This document shows, piece after piece, positions 13,725-23,351 of a stretch of 33,440 bases of DNA (position 1 is the stretch's first letter; the number at the start of each line of letters is the position of its first letter). Origin of the DNA: an uncultured Roseburia sp. (GTDB lineage: Bacteria; Bacillota; Clostridia; Lachnospirales; Lachnospiraceae); the NCBI GenBank assembly GCA_900550935.1, contig URUD01000032.1, forward strand, positions 1 to 33,440, given 5' to 3'. The position numbers were made by a program, and so were the translations under genes. Under the pieces are notes generated by a model. The model saw only the letters and a list, made by a program, of their open reading frames with translations, was not told the origin of the DNA and searched no databases.

Positions 13725-16259
13725 ATGAAAAAATATCTGACAACAGCAGTGAGTATCAGCGTGCTGTTTTTTCTTTTATGTGCCATAAAGGGGATCTTTC
13801 CATTTGGAACAGCAACGATCGATACAGTGGATTTTGCCAGCCAGTGGGTGCCCGGCTATTACCATATCTGGGATGTGCTTCATGGAAATGCCAGCTTGTT
13901 TTTTGACTGGAGAGTTGCAGGTGGTATGGACCTTACCGGAGCCTCATCACAGTTTTCCCTGCTCAGTCCTTATAATCTGCTGCTTATTTTTATTGACCGT
14001 GGTCAGATCCAGCAGTTTATGACATTTTTTATCTGGGTTAAGGTCATGGCAATGGGATTGTCTATGTGCTTCTTTTTACAGAAGATGGCAGAAAAAAGAG
14101 CGTATGCGATCGCGGGATGGAATGTTGTCTGGCTTACAGCAGGCAGTGTTTCTTACGCGCTGAGTGCCTATACGTTTGCATATTACGGAATGGGATGGAT
14201 CGACATTGCATCCATCCTTCCAATCCTGATCTACAATCTGATGCAGATGCTGACAGAGGAACAGGACTGGAAACCGGGGAAACATGCAATTGGTTATACC
14301 TTCTGCCTGTTTTTGATCTTCTGTCTCAATATCCCACAGGCATATATGATCTGCTTCTTTCTGATCCTGTTTGCAGGTGGTTATGTATTTTTACTGCGTG
14401 GAGGAATGAAAAAAACTGCCGCTGGATGGAAGTTAAAGATCGACCGTGGTGGTATTTTGAAATTCGGCTTAACGACGTTACTGGCACTGGGGGGCTCTGC
14501 AGCGATTTTCCTTCCGGCAGCACGGAATATGTTAAGTTCTTCCCGCCTTTCCGGCGCAGAGTATACCGGAGAAAACAGTTATTTCTGGCTGCTGTCACAA
14601 AACGGCATGGATCCGCAGGTAAAATGGCGGATGCTGCTTGGCGTTTGTATTCCGTTTTTGTATCTGATCGTGACGACCAGAAAAAGAAAAGAGCATGTGT
14701 TCCAGACGTATCTGATCTTTCTTATGATCGTGCCGGTAGCAGTAGAGGCAGTTAATCTGATGTGGCACAGAGGAACTTACATGTGTTTTCCGATGCGGCA
14801 TGGTTATATGATGATCTTTGCCATCTTATATGTGGCGTGGGAGCGTTATCTGGAACGGCAGGAGAGACGCAGTGAGAGCAGATGGACACCGCGTGTCAAA
14901 AAAGCAGCATCAGGCGTGATACTTGCGGCATGGACGGCACTTACGCTGGCACTTGGCGTTGTCATCATGAGCACGAACGTGCATGGAAATGACGTTGATC
15001 TGGTACGGGATGCAGAGGAATTAGAACAGTTGCTGGGAGGAGACAGTGACGATTTTCATAAAGTGAAGATCGCGGATGCTTCTCTTGACAGCAATTATCC
15101 GCTGATTGCCAATGTATCTTCCTATTCTAATTACCTTCATCTGATGACAGAGGGACAGATCAAAATGCAGCAGGCACTTGGGTATTCGCAGACCTGGACG
15201 AGAATCAGTGATACCGGAGGGACTCTGTTTTCGGATGCTCTGTTAGGGTATGAGTATCAGGTGAGAAATAAAAATACCAGTGAACCATCTGGCATGGAGC
15301 AGTATTACGAGCCATATGGAGAAACGGATCATTTTATTGTTTCACGCAGTAAATATCAGTATGGAGCAGGGCTTCGGATGGGGCTTGATGCGTACCGGCA
15401 GCTTGACCAGAATGTTTCCGGCTATGTTTTTGAAAACCAGAACCGCCTGTCGCAGGCATTGTTTGGTACTGAATTTTTTACGACCTGGACGGAAACCTTT
15501 ATCGATGAAAAAGCAAATGAGACGTTGCACTATGAGATCGAAGTTCCGAAAGAGGGCGTCTTATATCTATATAGCAAGGAATTATCCGGTGCCACGATCC
15601 GGGTCAATGGAGAGACACTTCTGATACCATCCTATACCAACCTGCAGGGAACAACCTATCTGACGGAGTATAATAACGGAATTTTGACACTGGGCAGTTT
15701 TTCCGGTGAGACCGTGGAGGTGGAACTGGATCAGACCTGTTATGATACCGGGATCCCAAAAGAAATCCAGTTTGCAATCCTTGATATGCAAAGCTTTACT
15801 GACAGTGTCAGAAAAAATGCGGCTGGAGAGAACAACATTTCTTATTCGTTTGGAGAAAAATGTTTAGAGATCACAGCGACAGCACCAGAAGAGCAATTTA
15901 TCGTGCTTCCGGTCAACACTGATGGCGGATGGAAAGTGACAATCAATGGAAACGAAGAGGGATATACAGGAATTTACGGCAACCTGATGTTAGTCCAGTT
16001 AAAACAGGGAGAAAACCTGATTCATTTAGAGGCGGTTCCGCATGGCATGAAAAAAGGGATCCTTGTTACAGCTTTGGCTGGTGCAGTTACACTGTTATGG
16101 CTCTGGCTCGGTAGAATCAAAGCAGCAGATAAAGTATGCCGTCCTCTCTATGAGGTCATCTCCTATGTGGCGGGCGGGATTTTCTTTCTGATCTTTGTGG
16201 GATTTTTACTGGTGGTCTATGTGATACCGGTGGGGTATCGTTTCTGGCTTAAACTTTGA
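13725..16259 (+). CDS. YfhO-type multi-pass membrane protein, 844 aa
   Basis: YfhO proteins are GT-C-like polytopic proteins linked in Gram-positives to lipoteichoic acid or lipoprotein glycosylation. ATG 13725 is preferred to ATG 13719 because CGGAG touches the latter. The N-terminal half has about ten to twelve membrane helices, the first at about 5-25. The loop after it holds DTVDFASQW and a DWRVAGGMDLTGASSQFSLLSPYNLL block (about 63-88), with the acidic residues typical of GT-C folds. Residues about 415-770 form an extracellular beta-rich domain (DADLVR..., SNYLHLMTEGQ, YLYSKELSGATIRVNG, NTDGGWKVTINGNE). Two helices close the protein, ending near RFWLKL. The sugar or lipid substrate is unknown; there are no envelope genes around it. 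Confidence 0.85.
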   Translation: MKKYLTTAVSISVLFFLLCAIKGIFPFGTATIDTVDFASQWVPGYYHIWDVLHGNASLFFDWRVAGGMDLTGASSQFSLLSPYNLLLIFIDRGQIQQFMTFFIWVKVMAMGLSMCFFLQKMAEKRAYAIAGWNVVWLTAGSVSYALSAYTFAYYGMGWIDIASILPILIYNLMQMLTEEQDWKPGKHAIGYTFCLFLIFCLNIPQAYMICFFLILFAGGYVFLLRGGMKKTAAGWKLKIDRGGILKFGLTTLLALGGSAAIFLPAARNMLSSSRLSGAEYTGENSYFWLLSQNGMDPQVKWRMLLGVCIPFLYLIVTTRKRKEHVFQTYLIFLMIVPVAVEAVNLMWHRGTYMCFPMRHGYMMIFAILYVAWERYLERQERRSESRWTPRVKKAASGVILAAWTALTLALGVVIMSTNVHGNDVDLVRDAEELEQLLGGDSDDFHKVKIADASLDSNYPLIANVSSYSNYLHLMTEGQIKMQQALGYSQTWTRISDTGGTLFSDALLGYEYQVRNKNTSEPSGMEQYYEPYGETDHFIVSRSKYQYGAGLRMGLDAYRQLDQNVSGYVFENQNRLSQALFGTEFFTTWTETFIDEKANETLHYEIEVPKEGVLYLYSKELSGATIRVNGETLLIPSYTNLQGTTYLTEYNNGILTLGSFSGETVEVELDQTCYDTGIPKEIQFAILDMQSFTDSVRKNAAGENNISYSFGEKCLEITATAPEEQFIVLPVNTDGGWKVTINGNEEGYTGIYGNLMLVQLKQGENLIHLEAVPHGMKKGILVTALAGAVTLLWLWLGRIKAADKVCRPLYEVISYVAGGIFFLIFVGFLLVVYVIPVGYRFWLKL

Positions 16260-16341
16260 AGTATGCAATGAAGTAATACTAAAGAATATTATTATAACCC
16301 ATTCTTATAAAAAGTATAAAAAAGAAAAATAGGCGGAAAGG

Positions 16342-16370
16342 TTGCAATGTTTCCTCAGATACATTATTAT
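16342..16370 (+). promoter_or_regulatory. Promoter of the leuB-ilvD-ilvB unit
   Basis: TTGCAA (16342-16347), 17 bases, TATTAT (16365-16370), leaving a leader of about 60 bases before leuB. The 16260-16436 gap is otherwise AT-rich; I see no T-box, leader peptide or terminator that would indicate attenuation. Confidence 0.6.
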
Positions 16371-16436
16371 AGATTTTATACATACTGTTAGTGAGTAAAG
16401 CAGTGAAGTATTGCAAATGGAAAGAGGGATTGGACT

Positions 16437-17537
16437 ATGGAGTGTAAAATTGGTGTCATTTCAGGAGATGGGATCGGACCTGAGATCGTAACAGAAGCAA
16501 AAAAAGTATTGGATCAGATCGGAACAAAATACGGACATACATTTCATTATGAAGATATTTTGATGGGAGGCTGTTCCATTGATGCGACCGGAGTACCGCT
16601 GACTGATGAGGCGATCGCAGCAGCAAAAGCATCGGATGCGGTTTTAATGGGTTCCATCGGTGGCAATACCGCAACTTCCCCATGGTATAAACTGGCACCG
16701 GAATTAAGACCGGAAGCAGGACTTTTAAAACTGCGGAAATCGTTAAATCTGTTTGCCAATTTAAGACCGGCTTATTTATATGAAGAATTAAAAGAGGCAT
16801 GTCCGCTGCGCGATGACATCATTGGGGATGGGTTTGATATGATGATCATGCGTGAGCTGACCGGAGGACTTTACTTCGGAACCAGAAAAACAGAGGAAGT
16901 GAACGGTGTGATGACAGCAACCGACACACTGACCTATAGCGAGACAGAAATCCGCAGGATCGCAAAACGTGGATTTGACATTGCCATGAAACGCAGAAAG
17001 AAAGTGACCAGCGTTGACAAGGCAAACGTACTGGATTCTTCCAGACTCTGGAGAAAGATTGTAGAAGAAGTTGCCACAGATTATCCGGAAGTGACTTATG
17101 AGCATATGCTCGTAGACAACTGTGCAATGCAGCTTGTCAAAGATCCGAAACAGTTTGATGTCATCTTGACTGAGAATATGTTCGGAGATATCTTATCTGA
17201 CGAGGCAAGTATGGTAACCGGTTCGATCGGAATGCTTTCAAGTGCCAGCTTAAATGATACGAAATTCGGACTTTATGAGCCGAGCGGCGGTTCCGCGCCG
17301 GATATTGCAGGAAAAGGCATTGCCAATCCGATCGCGACGATCTTAAGTGCAGCAATGATGTTACGTTATACGTTTGATCTGGACAAAGAAGCAGATGCAA
17401 TCGAGGATGCAGTCAGACAGGTTTTAAAAGAGGGCTACCGCACCATCGATATCATGCCACAGGAAGAAGAAAAACGATCTTTGGTAACGCAGGTTGGAAC
17501 TGCCAAGATGGGAGATCTGATCGCAGAGCGTGTATAA
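16437..17537 (+). CDS. leuB: 3-isopropylmalate dehydrogenase, 366 aa
   Basis: It oxidises and decarboxylates 3-isopropylmalate with NAD in leucine synthesis. Signatures are GVISGDGIGPEI (6-17), LMGSIGG (about 70-76), DMMIMRELTGGLYFG (about 134-148), VDKANVLDSSRLWR (about 195-208) and NMFGDILSDEASM followed by EPSGGSAPDIAGKGIANP (about 280-297), which is the metal- and NAD-binding face. The MIMRELTGG and SGGSAPD wording fits LeuB rather than isocitrate dehydrogenase. Length is usual. GAGG is about ten bases before the start. The usual partners leuC and leuD are not in the window. Confidence 0.96.
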   Translation: MECKIGVISGDGIGPEIVTEAKKVLDQIGTKYGHTFHYEDILMGGCSIDATGVPLTDEAIAAAKASDAVLMGSIGGNTATSPWYKLAPELRPEAGLLKLRKSLNLFANLRPAYLYEELKEACPLRDDIIGDGFDMMIMRELTGGLYFGTRKTEEVNGVMTATDTLTYSETEIRRIAKRGFDIAMKRRKKVTSVDKANVLDSSRLWRKIVEEVATDYPEVTYEHMLVDNCAMQLVKDPKQFDVILTENMFGDILSDEASMVTGSIGMLSSASLNDTKFGLYEPSGGSAPDIAGKGIANPIATILSAAMMLRYTFDLDKEADAIEDAVRQVLKEGYRTIDIMPQEEEKRSLVTQVGTAKMGDLIAERV

Positions 17538-17576
17538 CGCAAAATGCTTATAACGCAAAAATGCAGTATTTTGCGT
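17537..17576. repeat. Short ACGCAAAA repeats with hairpin between leuB and ilvD
   Basis: ACGCAAAA occurs at 17537-17544 and 17553-17560, and its complement TTTTGCGT at 17569-17576. The second copy and the complement can form an 8-bp hairpin with an 8-base loop; the first copy could form an alternative stem. No T-run follows, so it is not an intrinsic terminator; it could be an mRNA processing or stability element. Confidence 0.4.
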
Positions 17577-17617
17577 ATAGAGAAAAGCGAGAATATCGCG
17601 AGTAGTTGGAGGTAAAC

Positions 17618-19294
17618 ATGAAGAGTGATAATGTAAAAAAAGGGATGCAGCAGGCACCTCATAGAAGTCTTTTTAATGCCTTAGGTTTTACAGAAGAGGA
17701 AATGCAAAAACCAATGGTTGGTATTGTAAGCTCCTACAATGAGATCGTACCGGGACATATGAACCTGGATAAAATCGTAAATGCCGTAAAACTCGGTGTT
17801 GCAGAAGCAGGCGGTGTTCCGGTGGTATTCCCGGCGATCGCGGTATGTGATGGTATTGCAATGGGACATATTGGTATGAAATATTCGCTTGTGACCAGAG
17901 ATCTGATCGCAGATTCTACCGAATGTATGGCACTGGCACATCAGTTTGATGCACTGGTCATGGTACCAAACTGTGATAAGAATGTACCGGGACTTTTAAT
18001 GGCAGCAGCCCGTATTAATGTGCCGACTGTATTTGTATCCGGCGGACCGATGCTTGCCGGACATGTGCAGGGGAAAAAGAGAAGCCTCTCTTCCATGTTT
18101 GAAGCAGTCGGCTCTTATGCAGCAGGCAGTATGACCGAGGAAGAAGTAAGAGAATACGAAGAAAAGGTATGTCCGACCTGCGGTTCCTGCTCCGGTATGT
18201 ATACCGCCAATTCCATGAACTGTCTGACTGAGGCACTGGGTATGGGACTTCGTGGAAATGGAACCATCCCGGCAGTTTATTCAGAGCGTATCAAGCTGGC
18301 AAAACATGCAGGTATGGCAGTCATGGAGATGTACCGTAAGGATATCCGTCCAAGAGATATCATGACAAAAGATGCGATCTTAAATGCGCTGACCGTTGAT
18401 ATGGCGCTGGGATGTTCGACCAACAGTATGCTGCATCTTCCGGCGATCGCACATGAGATTGGTTTTGATTTTGACATTGCATTTGCAAATCCAATCAGTG
18501 AAAAGACACCAAACCTCTGCCACCTGGCACCGGCAGGTCCGACTTACATGGAAGACTTAAACGAAGCCGGCGGTGTTTATGCGGTAATGAAAGAACTTGC
18601 AGACATCGGACTGCTTCACACCGACTGCATGACAGTAACCGGAAAGACCGTAGGAGAAAATATCAAAGATGCAGTCAATAAGAATCCGGAAGTCATCAGA
18701 CCGGTAGACAATCCATATAGTAAAACAGGTGGTCTTGCCGTATTAAAGGGTAACCTTGCACCGGACGGAAGCGTGGTAAAACGTTCTGCAGTCTGCGATG
18801 AGATGATGGTACACGAAGGACCGGCACGTGTCTTTGACTGTGAAGAAGATGCGATCGCAGCGATCAAAGGTGGAAAGATCGTAGCCGGAGATGTTGTAGT
18901 CATCCGTTATGAGGGACCAAAAGGCGGACCTGGTATGCGTGAGATGTTAAACCCGACTTCTGCGATCGCAGGTATGGGACTTGGTTCCTCTGTTGCACTG
19001 ATCACAGACGGACGTTTCTCCGGTGCAAGCCGTGGAGCATCCATCGGACATGTATCACCGGAGGCAGCCGTGGGCGGACCGATCGCACTTGTGGAAGAGG
19101 GAGATATCATAAAGATCAATATTCCGGAAATGACATTGGATCTTGCCGTTTCAGAGGAAGAACTTGCTGCAAGAAAAGCAAAATGGCAGCCAAGAGAGCC
19201 AAAAGTAACCACAGGCTATCTGAAACGTTATGCCTCACTGGTTACTTCAGGAAACAGAGGAGCAATCTTAGAGCTTCCAAAGAATGTACAGTAG
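17618..19294 (+). CDS. ilvD: Dihydroxy-acid dehydratase, 558 aa
   Basis: An iron-sulfur enzyme that dehydrates dihydroxy acids to the 2-keto acids of valine, isoleucine and leucine synthesis. ATG 17618 (MKSDNVKKGM) has TTGGAGG eight bases ahead; an in-frame TTG at 17606 is inside that site and rejected. Key residues are CDGIAMGHIGM (77-87), NCDKNVPG (C119 and the K121 expected to be carbamylated), and PTCGSCSGMYTANSMN (C188/C191) for the cluster. The C-terminal block (GRFSGASRGASIGHVSPEA) is intact. Length is usual. It is 80 bases after leuB and 33 before ilvB. Confidence 0.97.
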   Translation: MKSDNVKKGMQQAPHRSLFNALGFTEEEMQKPMVGIVSSYNEIVPGHMNLDKIVNAVKLGVAEAGGVPVVFPAIAVCDGIAMGHIGMKYSLVTRDLIADSTECMALAHQFDALVMVPNCDKNVPGLLMAAARINVPTVFVSGGPMLAGHVQGKKRSLSSMFEAVGSYAAGSMTEEEVREYEEKVCPTCGSCSGMYTANSMNCLTEALGMGLRGNGTIPAVYSERIKLAKHAGMAVMEMYRKDIRPRDIMTKDAILNALTVDMALGCSTNSMLHLPAIAHEIGFDFDIAFANPISEKTPNLCHLAPAGPTYMEDLNEAGGVYAVMKELADIGLLHTDCMTVTGKTVGENIKDAVNKNPEVIRPVDNPYSKTGGLAVLKGNLAPDGSVVKRSAVCDEMMVHEGPARVFDCEEDAIAAIKGGKIVAGDVVVIRYEGPKGGPGMREMLNPTSAIAGMGLGSSVALITDGRFSGASRGASIGHVSPEAAVGGPIALVEEGDIIKINIPEMTLDLAVSEEELAARKAKWQPREPKVTTGYLKRYASLVTSGNRGAILELPKNVQ

Positions 19295-19327
19295 AATGTA
19301 AGAGATGAAAGTGAGGAATCAGAAAAC

Positions 19328-21010
19328 ATGCAGTTGACAGGAGCCCAGATCGTGATCGAATGTTTAAAAGAGCAGGGAGTCGATACGGTATTCGGCTATC
19401 CGGGTGGAGCGATTTTAAACGTGTACGATGAACTTTACAAACACAGGGGCGAAATACGACATGTCTTAACTTCCCACGAACAGGGTGCTTCCCATGCGGC
19501 AGACGGATATGCCAGAAGCACCGGGAAAGTGGGCGTGTGCTTTGCTACTTCCGGACCGGGAGCAACCAATCTGGTTACGGGAATTGCAACCGCATATATG
19601 GATTCAGTTCCGATGGTGGCAATTACCTGTAACGTAAATGTGCCTCTGCTTGGAAAAGACAGTTTCCAGGAGATTGATATTGCAGGTATCACAACACCGA
19701 TCACAAAGCACAATTTTATTGTAAAAGATATTGAAAAATTAGCAGATACCATCCGGAGAGCATTTAAGATCGCACAGAAAGGCAGACCGGGACCAGTTCT
19801 TGTGGATATTCCAAAGGATGTGACGGCTGCTAAGACAGAATATGTCTTTACAAAACCGGAGCCAATCGCAAGGGTAAGCGATACGATTCGTGAGGAAGAC
19901 ATAGAGACAGCACTTGAGATGATAGCAGAAGCGAAAAAGCCATACATTTTTGTAGGTGGTGGAGCTGTGATCTCGGGCGCATCCGAAGAACTGGCAGAAT
20001 TTGCAAAAAAAGTAAATGCGCCGGTCTGCGATACGCTGATGGGAAAAGGAGCTTTTGACGGAACAAAGGATGTTTATACCGGAATGCTTGGTATGCATGG
20101 CACCAAGACATCGAATCTTGGCGTGAGTGAATGTGATCTTTTAATTGCAGTTGGAGTTCGTTTCTCCGACCGTGTGCTTGGCAATGCAAAACAGTTTGCA
20201 TCCAATGCAAAAATCTTACAGTTTGATGTGGATGCAGCGGAGATCAACAAAAACATCCAGGTGGATGCCTGCGTCATCGGTGATTTAAAAGAGATCTTAA
20301 AGAGAGTCAATGAAAAACTCACACAGCAGAAACACGAAGAATGGCTTTCCCATATCATGGAATTAAAAGAAAAATATCCGCTTACTTATCCGGCAGAGGG
20401 ATTAAGTGGACCATTTCTGGTAGAGGAAGTATATCGTGCGACCAAAGGGGATGCGATTATTGTTACCGAGGTAGGACAGCATCAGATGTGGGCAGCACAG
20501 TTTTATAAATATACGAAGCCGAGAACTTATTTATCATCCGGTGGGCTTGGAACAATGGGCTATGGGCTGGGAGCAGCAATCGGAGCACAGATCGCCAATA
20601 TGGAAAAACAGGTCATCAATATTGCAGGAGACGGATGCTTCCGTATGAATATGAATGAGATTGCAACTGCAGTGAGAGAGCAGTTACCATTGATCGAGAT
20701 CGTGGTAAACAACCATGTACTCGGAATGGTACGTCAGTGGCAGGATCTGTTCTATGAAAAGAGATATTCAGCAACTGTCTTAGATGACGGAGTTGATTTT
20801 GTAAAACTGGCAGAAGCCATGGGAGCGACCGGATACCGGGTAACGACCAGAGAAGAATTTAAAAAGGCACTGGAACTGGCGATTGCATCGAAAACGCCGG
20901 TACTGATCGACTGTATCATTGACTGTGATGACAAGGTATGGCCGATGGTAGCACCGGGAGCCGCCATCAGTTCTTCGTTTACAGGAGAGGATTTAAAGGG
21001 AAACCAATAG
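19328..21010 (+). CDS. ilvB: Acetolactate synthase catalytic subunit, 560 aa
   Basis: A thiamin-diphosphate enzyme that makes acetolactate or acetohydroxybutyrate, the first common step of branched-chain amino acid synthesis. GYPGGAIL (24-31) and catalytic E51 in SHEQGASHAADGYAR are present. The FAD domain is in the middle (GGGAVISG, about 213-220) and the ThDP/Mg motif is GDGCFRMNMNEIATA ... VVNN (about 437-466). This pattern and the VGQHQMWAAQFYK segment indicate the biosynthetic enzyme rather than pyruvate oxidase or catabolic AlsS. GAGG lies 11-12 bases before ATG 19328. The regulatory small subunit ilvN/ilvH does not follow it and must be elsewhere if present. Confidence 0.95.
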   Translation: MQLTGAQIVIECLKEQGVDTVFGYPGGAILNVYDELYKHRGEIRHVLTSHEQGASHAADGYARSTGKVGVCFATSGPGATNLVTGIATAYMDSVPMVAITCNVNVPLLGKDSFQEIDIAGITTPITKHNFIVKDIEKLADTIRRAFKIAQKGRPGPVLVDIPKDVTAAKTEYVFTKPEPIARVSDTIREEDIETALEMIAEAKKPYIFVGGGAVISGASEELAEFAKKVNAPVCDTLMGKGAFDGTKDVYTGMLGMHGTKTSNLGVSECDLLIAVGVRFSDRVLGNAKQFASNAKILQFDVDAAEINKNIQVDACVIGDLKEILKRVNEKLTQQKHEEWLSHIMELKEKYPLTYPAEGLSGPFLVEEVYRATKGDAIIVTEVGQHQMWAAQFYKYTKPRTYLSSGGLGTMGYGLGAAIGAQIANMEKQVINIAGDGCFRMNMNEIATAVREQLPLIEIVVNNHVLGMVRQWQDLFYEKRYSATVLDDGVDFVKLAEAMGATGYRVTTREEFKKALELAIASKTPVLIDCIIDCDDKVWPMVAPGAAISSSFTGEDLKGNQ

Positions 21011-21073
21011 ATTGCACACAGATTGCGGGCAAACTTATTGTGATAAAAAATGGGAAATTAGGAGGAATTGAAA

Positions 21074-22156
21074 ATGAGCAGAGTGTATAATTTTTCTGCA
21101 GGACCGGCTGTATTACCGGAGGAAGTGTTACAGGAAGCAGCAGATGAGATGTTAGATTACAGAGGAAGCGGCATGTCCGTTATGGAGATGAGCCACCGTT
21201 CCAAAGTATATGACAACATTATCAAAGAAGCAGAGCAGGATTTAAGGGATCTGATGAATATCCCGGACAATTATAAAGTACTGTTCTTACAGGGTGGTGC
21301 ATCCCAGCAGTTTGCAATGATCCCGATGAACCTGATGAAAAATAAGAAAGCAGGTTATATCGTGACCGGACAGTGGGCAAAGAAAGCTTATCAGGAAGCA
21401 TCCATCTACGGTGAGGCAATCAAATTAGCTTCTTCCGAGGATAAGACCTTCTCATACATACCGGACTGCTCCGATCTGGATATTCCAGATGATGTGGATT
21501 ACGTTTATATCTGTGAAAATAACACGATCTACGGAACCAAATACAAAGAGCTTCCAAATACCAAGGGACATACACTTGTGGCAGATGTTTCCTCCTGTTT
21601 TCTGTCTGAGCCGGTAGATGTGACCAAATACGGTGTCATCTATGGCGGTGTTCAGAAAAACATCGGACCGGCAGGTGTTGTCATCGTGATCATCCGTGAA
21701 GACCTGATCACAGAGGATACCTTACCGGGAACTCCAACCATGTTAAAATACAAAACACATGCAGACAACGACTCACTTTACAATACACCACCGGCATATG
21801 GCATCTATATCTGTGGCAAAGTATTCAAATGGTTAAAGAAGATGGGCGGACTTTCCGTAATGAAAGAGCGCAACGAAGAAAAAGCAAAGATCTTATATGA
21901 CTTCTTAGATCAGAGCAAACTCTTCAAAGGAACCGTTGTTCCAAAAGACCGTTCCCTGATGAATGTTCCGTTTGTCACAGGCAATGAGGAACTGGATGCA
22001 AAATTCGTAAAAGAAGCAACCGAGGCAGGCTTTGTAAACTTAAAAGGACATCGTACCGTAGGTGGTATGAGAGCTTCCATTTACAATGCAATGCCAAAAG
22101 AGGGCGTAGAGAAATTAGTAGCGTTTATGAAGAAATTTGAGGAGGAGAATGCGTAA
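21074..22156 (+). CDS. serC: Phosphoserine aminotransferase, 360 aa
   Basis: A PLP enzyme that converts 3-phosphohydroxypyruvate and glutamate to O-phosphoserine. It begins MSRVYNFSAGPAVLPEEVL, the family N-terminus, with GGAGGAATTG just before ATG 21074; an in-frame TTG at 21068 is rejected. The motifs HRSKVYDNII (41-50), FLQGGASQQF (71-80), ADVSSCFLS (170-178) and PLP-lysine K195 in GGVQKNIGPAG are present, as is the C-terminal GGMRASIYNAMP. Length is typical. Its TAA stop shares its last base with the serA ATG, so the two are translationally linked. Confidence 0.97.
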   Translation: MSRVYNFSAGPAVLPEEVLQEAADEMLDYRGSGMSVMEMSHRSKVYDNIIKEAEQDLRDLMNIPDNYKVLFLQGGASQQFAMIPMNLMKNKKAGYIVTGQWAKKAYQEASIYGEAIKLASSEDKTFSYIPDCSDLDIPDDVDYVYICENNTIYGTKYKELPNTKGHTLVADVSSCFLSEPVDVTKYGVIYGGVQKNIGPAGVVIVIIREDLITEDTLPGTPTMLKYKTHADNDSLYNTPPAYGIYICGKVFKWLKKMGGLSVMKERNEEKAKILYDFLDQSKLFKGTVVPKDRSLMNVPFVTGNEELDAKFVKEATEAGFVNLKGHRTVGGMRASIYNAMPKEGVEKLVAFMKKFEEENA

Positions 22157-23319
22157 TGTTTCAGTATAACTGCTTAAATCCAATAGCATCTGTAGGACTT
22201 GACCTGTTTTCCGATGATTACAAAAAAGTAGAAGATATGAACGGCGCGGATGCAGTACTTGTAAGAAGTGCCGCAATGCACGATCTGGATCTGCCGGATA
22301 GCCTGCTTGCAGTAGCGCGTGCCGGTGCCGGTGTCAACAATATCCCATTAGACAAATGTGCCGAAAAAGGTATCGTTGTATTTAACACACCGGGTGCCAA
22401 TGCCAACGGTGTAAAAGAGCTTGTATTTGCAGGGATGTTATATGCTTCCCGTGATATCGTAGGCGGTATCGAATGGTGTCTGGAAAACCAGAACGACGAG
22501 AGCATCGCCAAAACTGCAGAGAAACAGAAAAAGAACTTTGCAGGAACCGAGATTGCAGGCAAAAAATTAGGTGTCATCGGTCTGGGAGCGATCGGAGTTT
22601 TGGTTGCCAACGCAGCAGTACATATGGGAATGGAAGTATACGGATATGACCCGTACATTTCTGTAACAGCAGCATGGAACCTCTCAAGAAGTGTAAAACA
22701 CATCAGTAATGTAGAGGATATTTACCGCGAATGTGATTATATCACCATTCATGTACCGCTTCTGGACTCTACCAGAAAGATGATCAATGCGGAGGCGATT
22801 GCCATGATGAAACCGACTGCTATCGTTTTAAACTTTGCAAGGGATCTTCTGGTAGACGAGGAGGCGATGGTAGATGCATTAGCAGCAGGAAAGGTACACA
22901 AATATGTATCTGATTTTCCAAATACCACCACAGTTGGAGCGAAAGGATGTATCGTAACACCGCATCTGGGAGCTTCCACAGCGGAGTCAGAAGATAACTG
23001 TGCGATCATGGCAGTCCGTGAGATCCGCGATTATCTGGAAAACGGAAATATCGTTCATTCTGTCAATTTCCCGGATTGCAGCATGGGTGCCTGCACGACT
23101 GCAGGAAGAATCGGTATTCTCCACCGCAATGTAAAAGGTATGTTAAGCCAGTACACGACTGTACTTGGCGATGCCGGTATCAATATCGATGCTATGGCAA
23201 ACAAATCCAAAGGGGATTATGCGTATGCATTGCTTGATGTAGATACATCGGTTACCGAGGATGTAATTGAAAAACTTAAGAGCACGGAAGGTGTATTAGG
23301 AGTGCGTAAGATACAGTAA
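22156..23319 (+). CDS. serA: D-3-phosphoglycerate dehydrogenase, 387 aa, short ACT-containing form
   Basis: It oxidises 3-phosphoglycerate to 3-phosphohydroxypyruvate, the first step of serine synthesis. The NAD fold has GVIGLGAIGVLVANAAVHMGM (about 138-158) and the acidic YDPY. Catalytic residues are Arg in LNFARDLLVDE (about 226), an acidic residue in SDFPN (about 255) and His in VTPHLGAST (about 276). An ACT domain (about 318-387, GMLSQYTTVLGDAGINIDAM) suggests feedback by serine. At 387 residues it belongs to the short class without the long intervening domain. GGAGGAG at 22141-22147 lies inside the serC 3' end. serB is not in the window. Confidence 0.95.
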   Translation: MFQYNCLNPIASVGLDLFSDDYKKVEDMNGADAVLVRSAAMHDLDLPDSLLAVARAGAGVNNIPLDKCAEKGIVVFNTPGANANGVKELVFAGMLYASRDIVGGIEWCLENQNDESIAKTAEKQKKNFAGTEIAGKKLGVIGLGAIGVLVANAAVHMGMEVYGYDPYISVTAAWNLSRSVKHISNVEDIYRECDYITIHVPLLDSTRKMINAEAIAMMKPTAIVLNFARDLLVDEEAMVDALAAGKVHKYVSDFPNTTTVGAKGCIVTPHLGASTAESEDNCAIMAVREIRDYLENGNIVHSVNFPDCSMGACTTAGRIGILHRNVKGMLSQYTTVLGDAGINIDAMANKSKGDYAYALLDVDTSVTEDVIEKLKSTEGVLGVRKIQ

Positions 23320-23351
23320 ATAGCATACAAAGAGAAGATGTGGAGGAAGAA

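Noticed and set aside
14066..14755. 229-codon plus-strand ORF inside the YfhO-type gene
   Set aside because: Out-of-frame overlap with a continuous multi-pass membrane protein; Cys/Trp/Arg-rich composition is typical of a shadow frame.
16260..16436. Possible attenuator or T-box ahead of leuB
   Set aside because: The promoter leaves only about 60 bases of leader, with no leucine-rich peptide, terminator or T-box consensus.
19435..20358. Minus-strand ORFs up to 170 codons within ilvB
   Set aside because: Antisense to a fully supported ThDP enzyme; composition is typical of reverse-frame reading.
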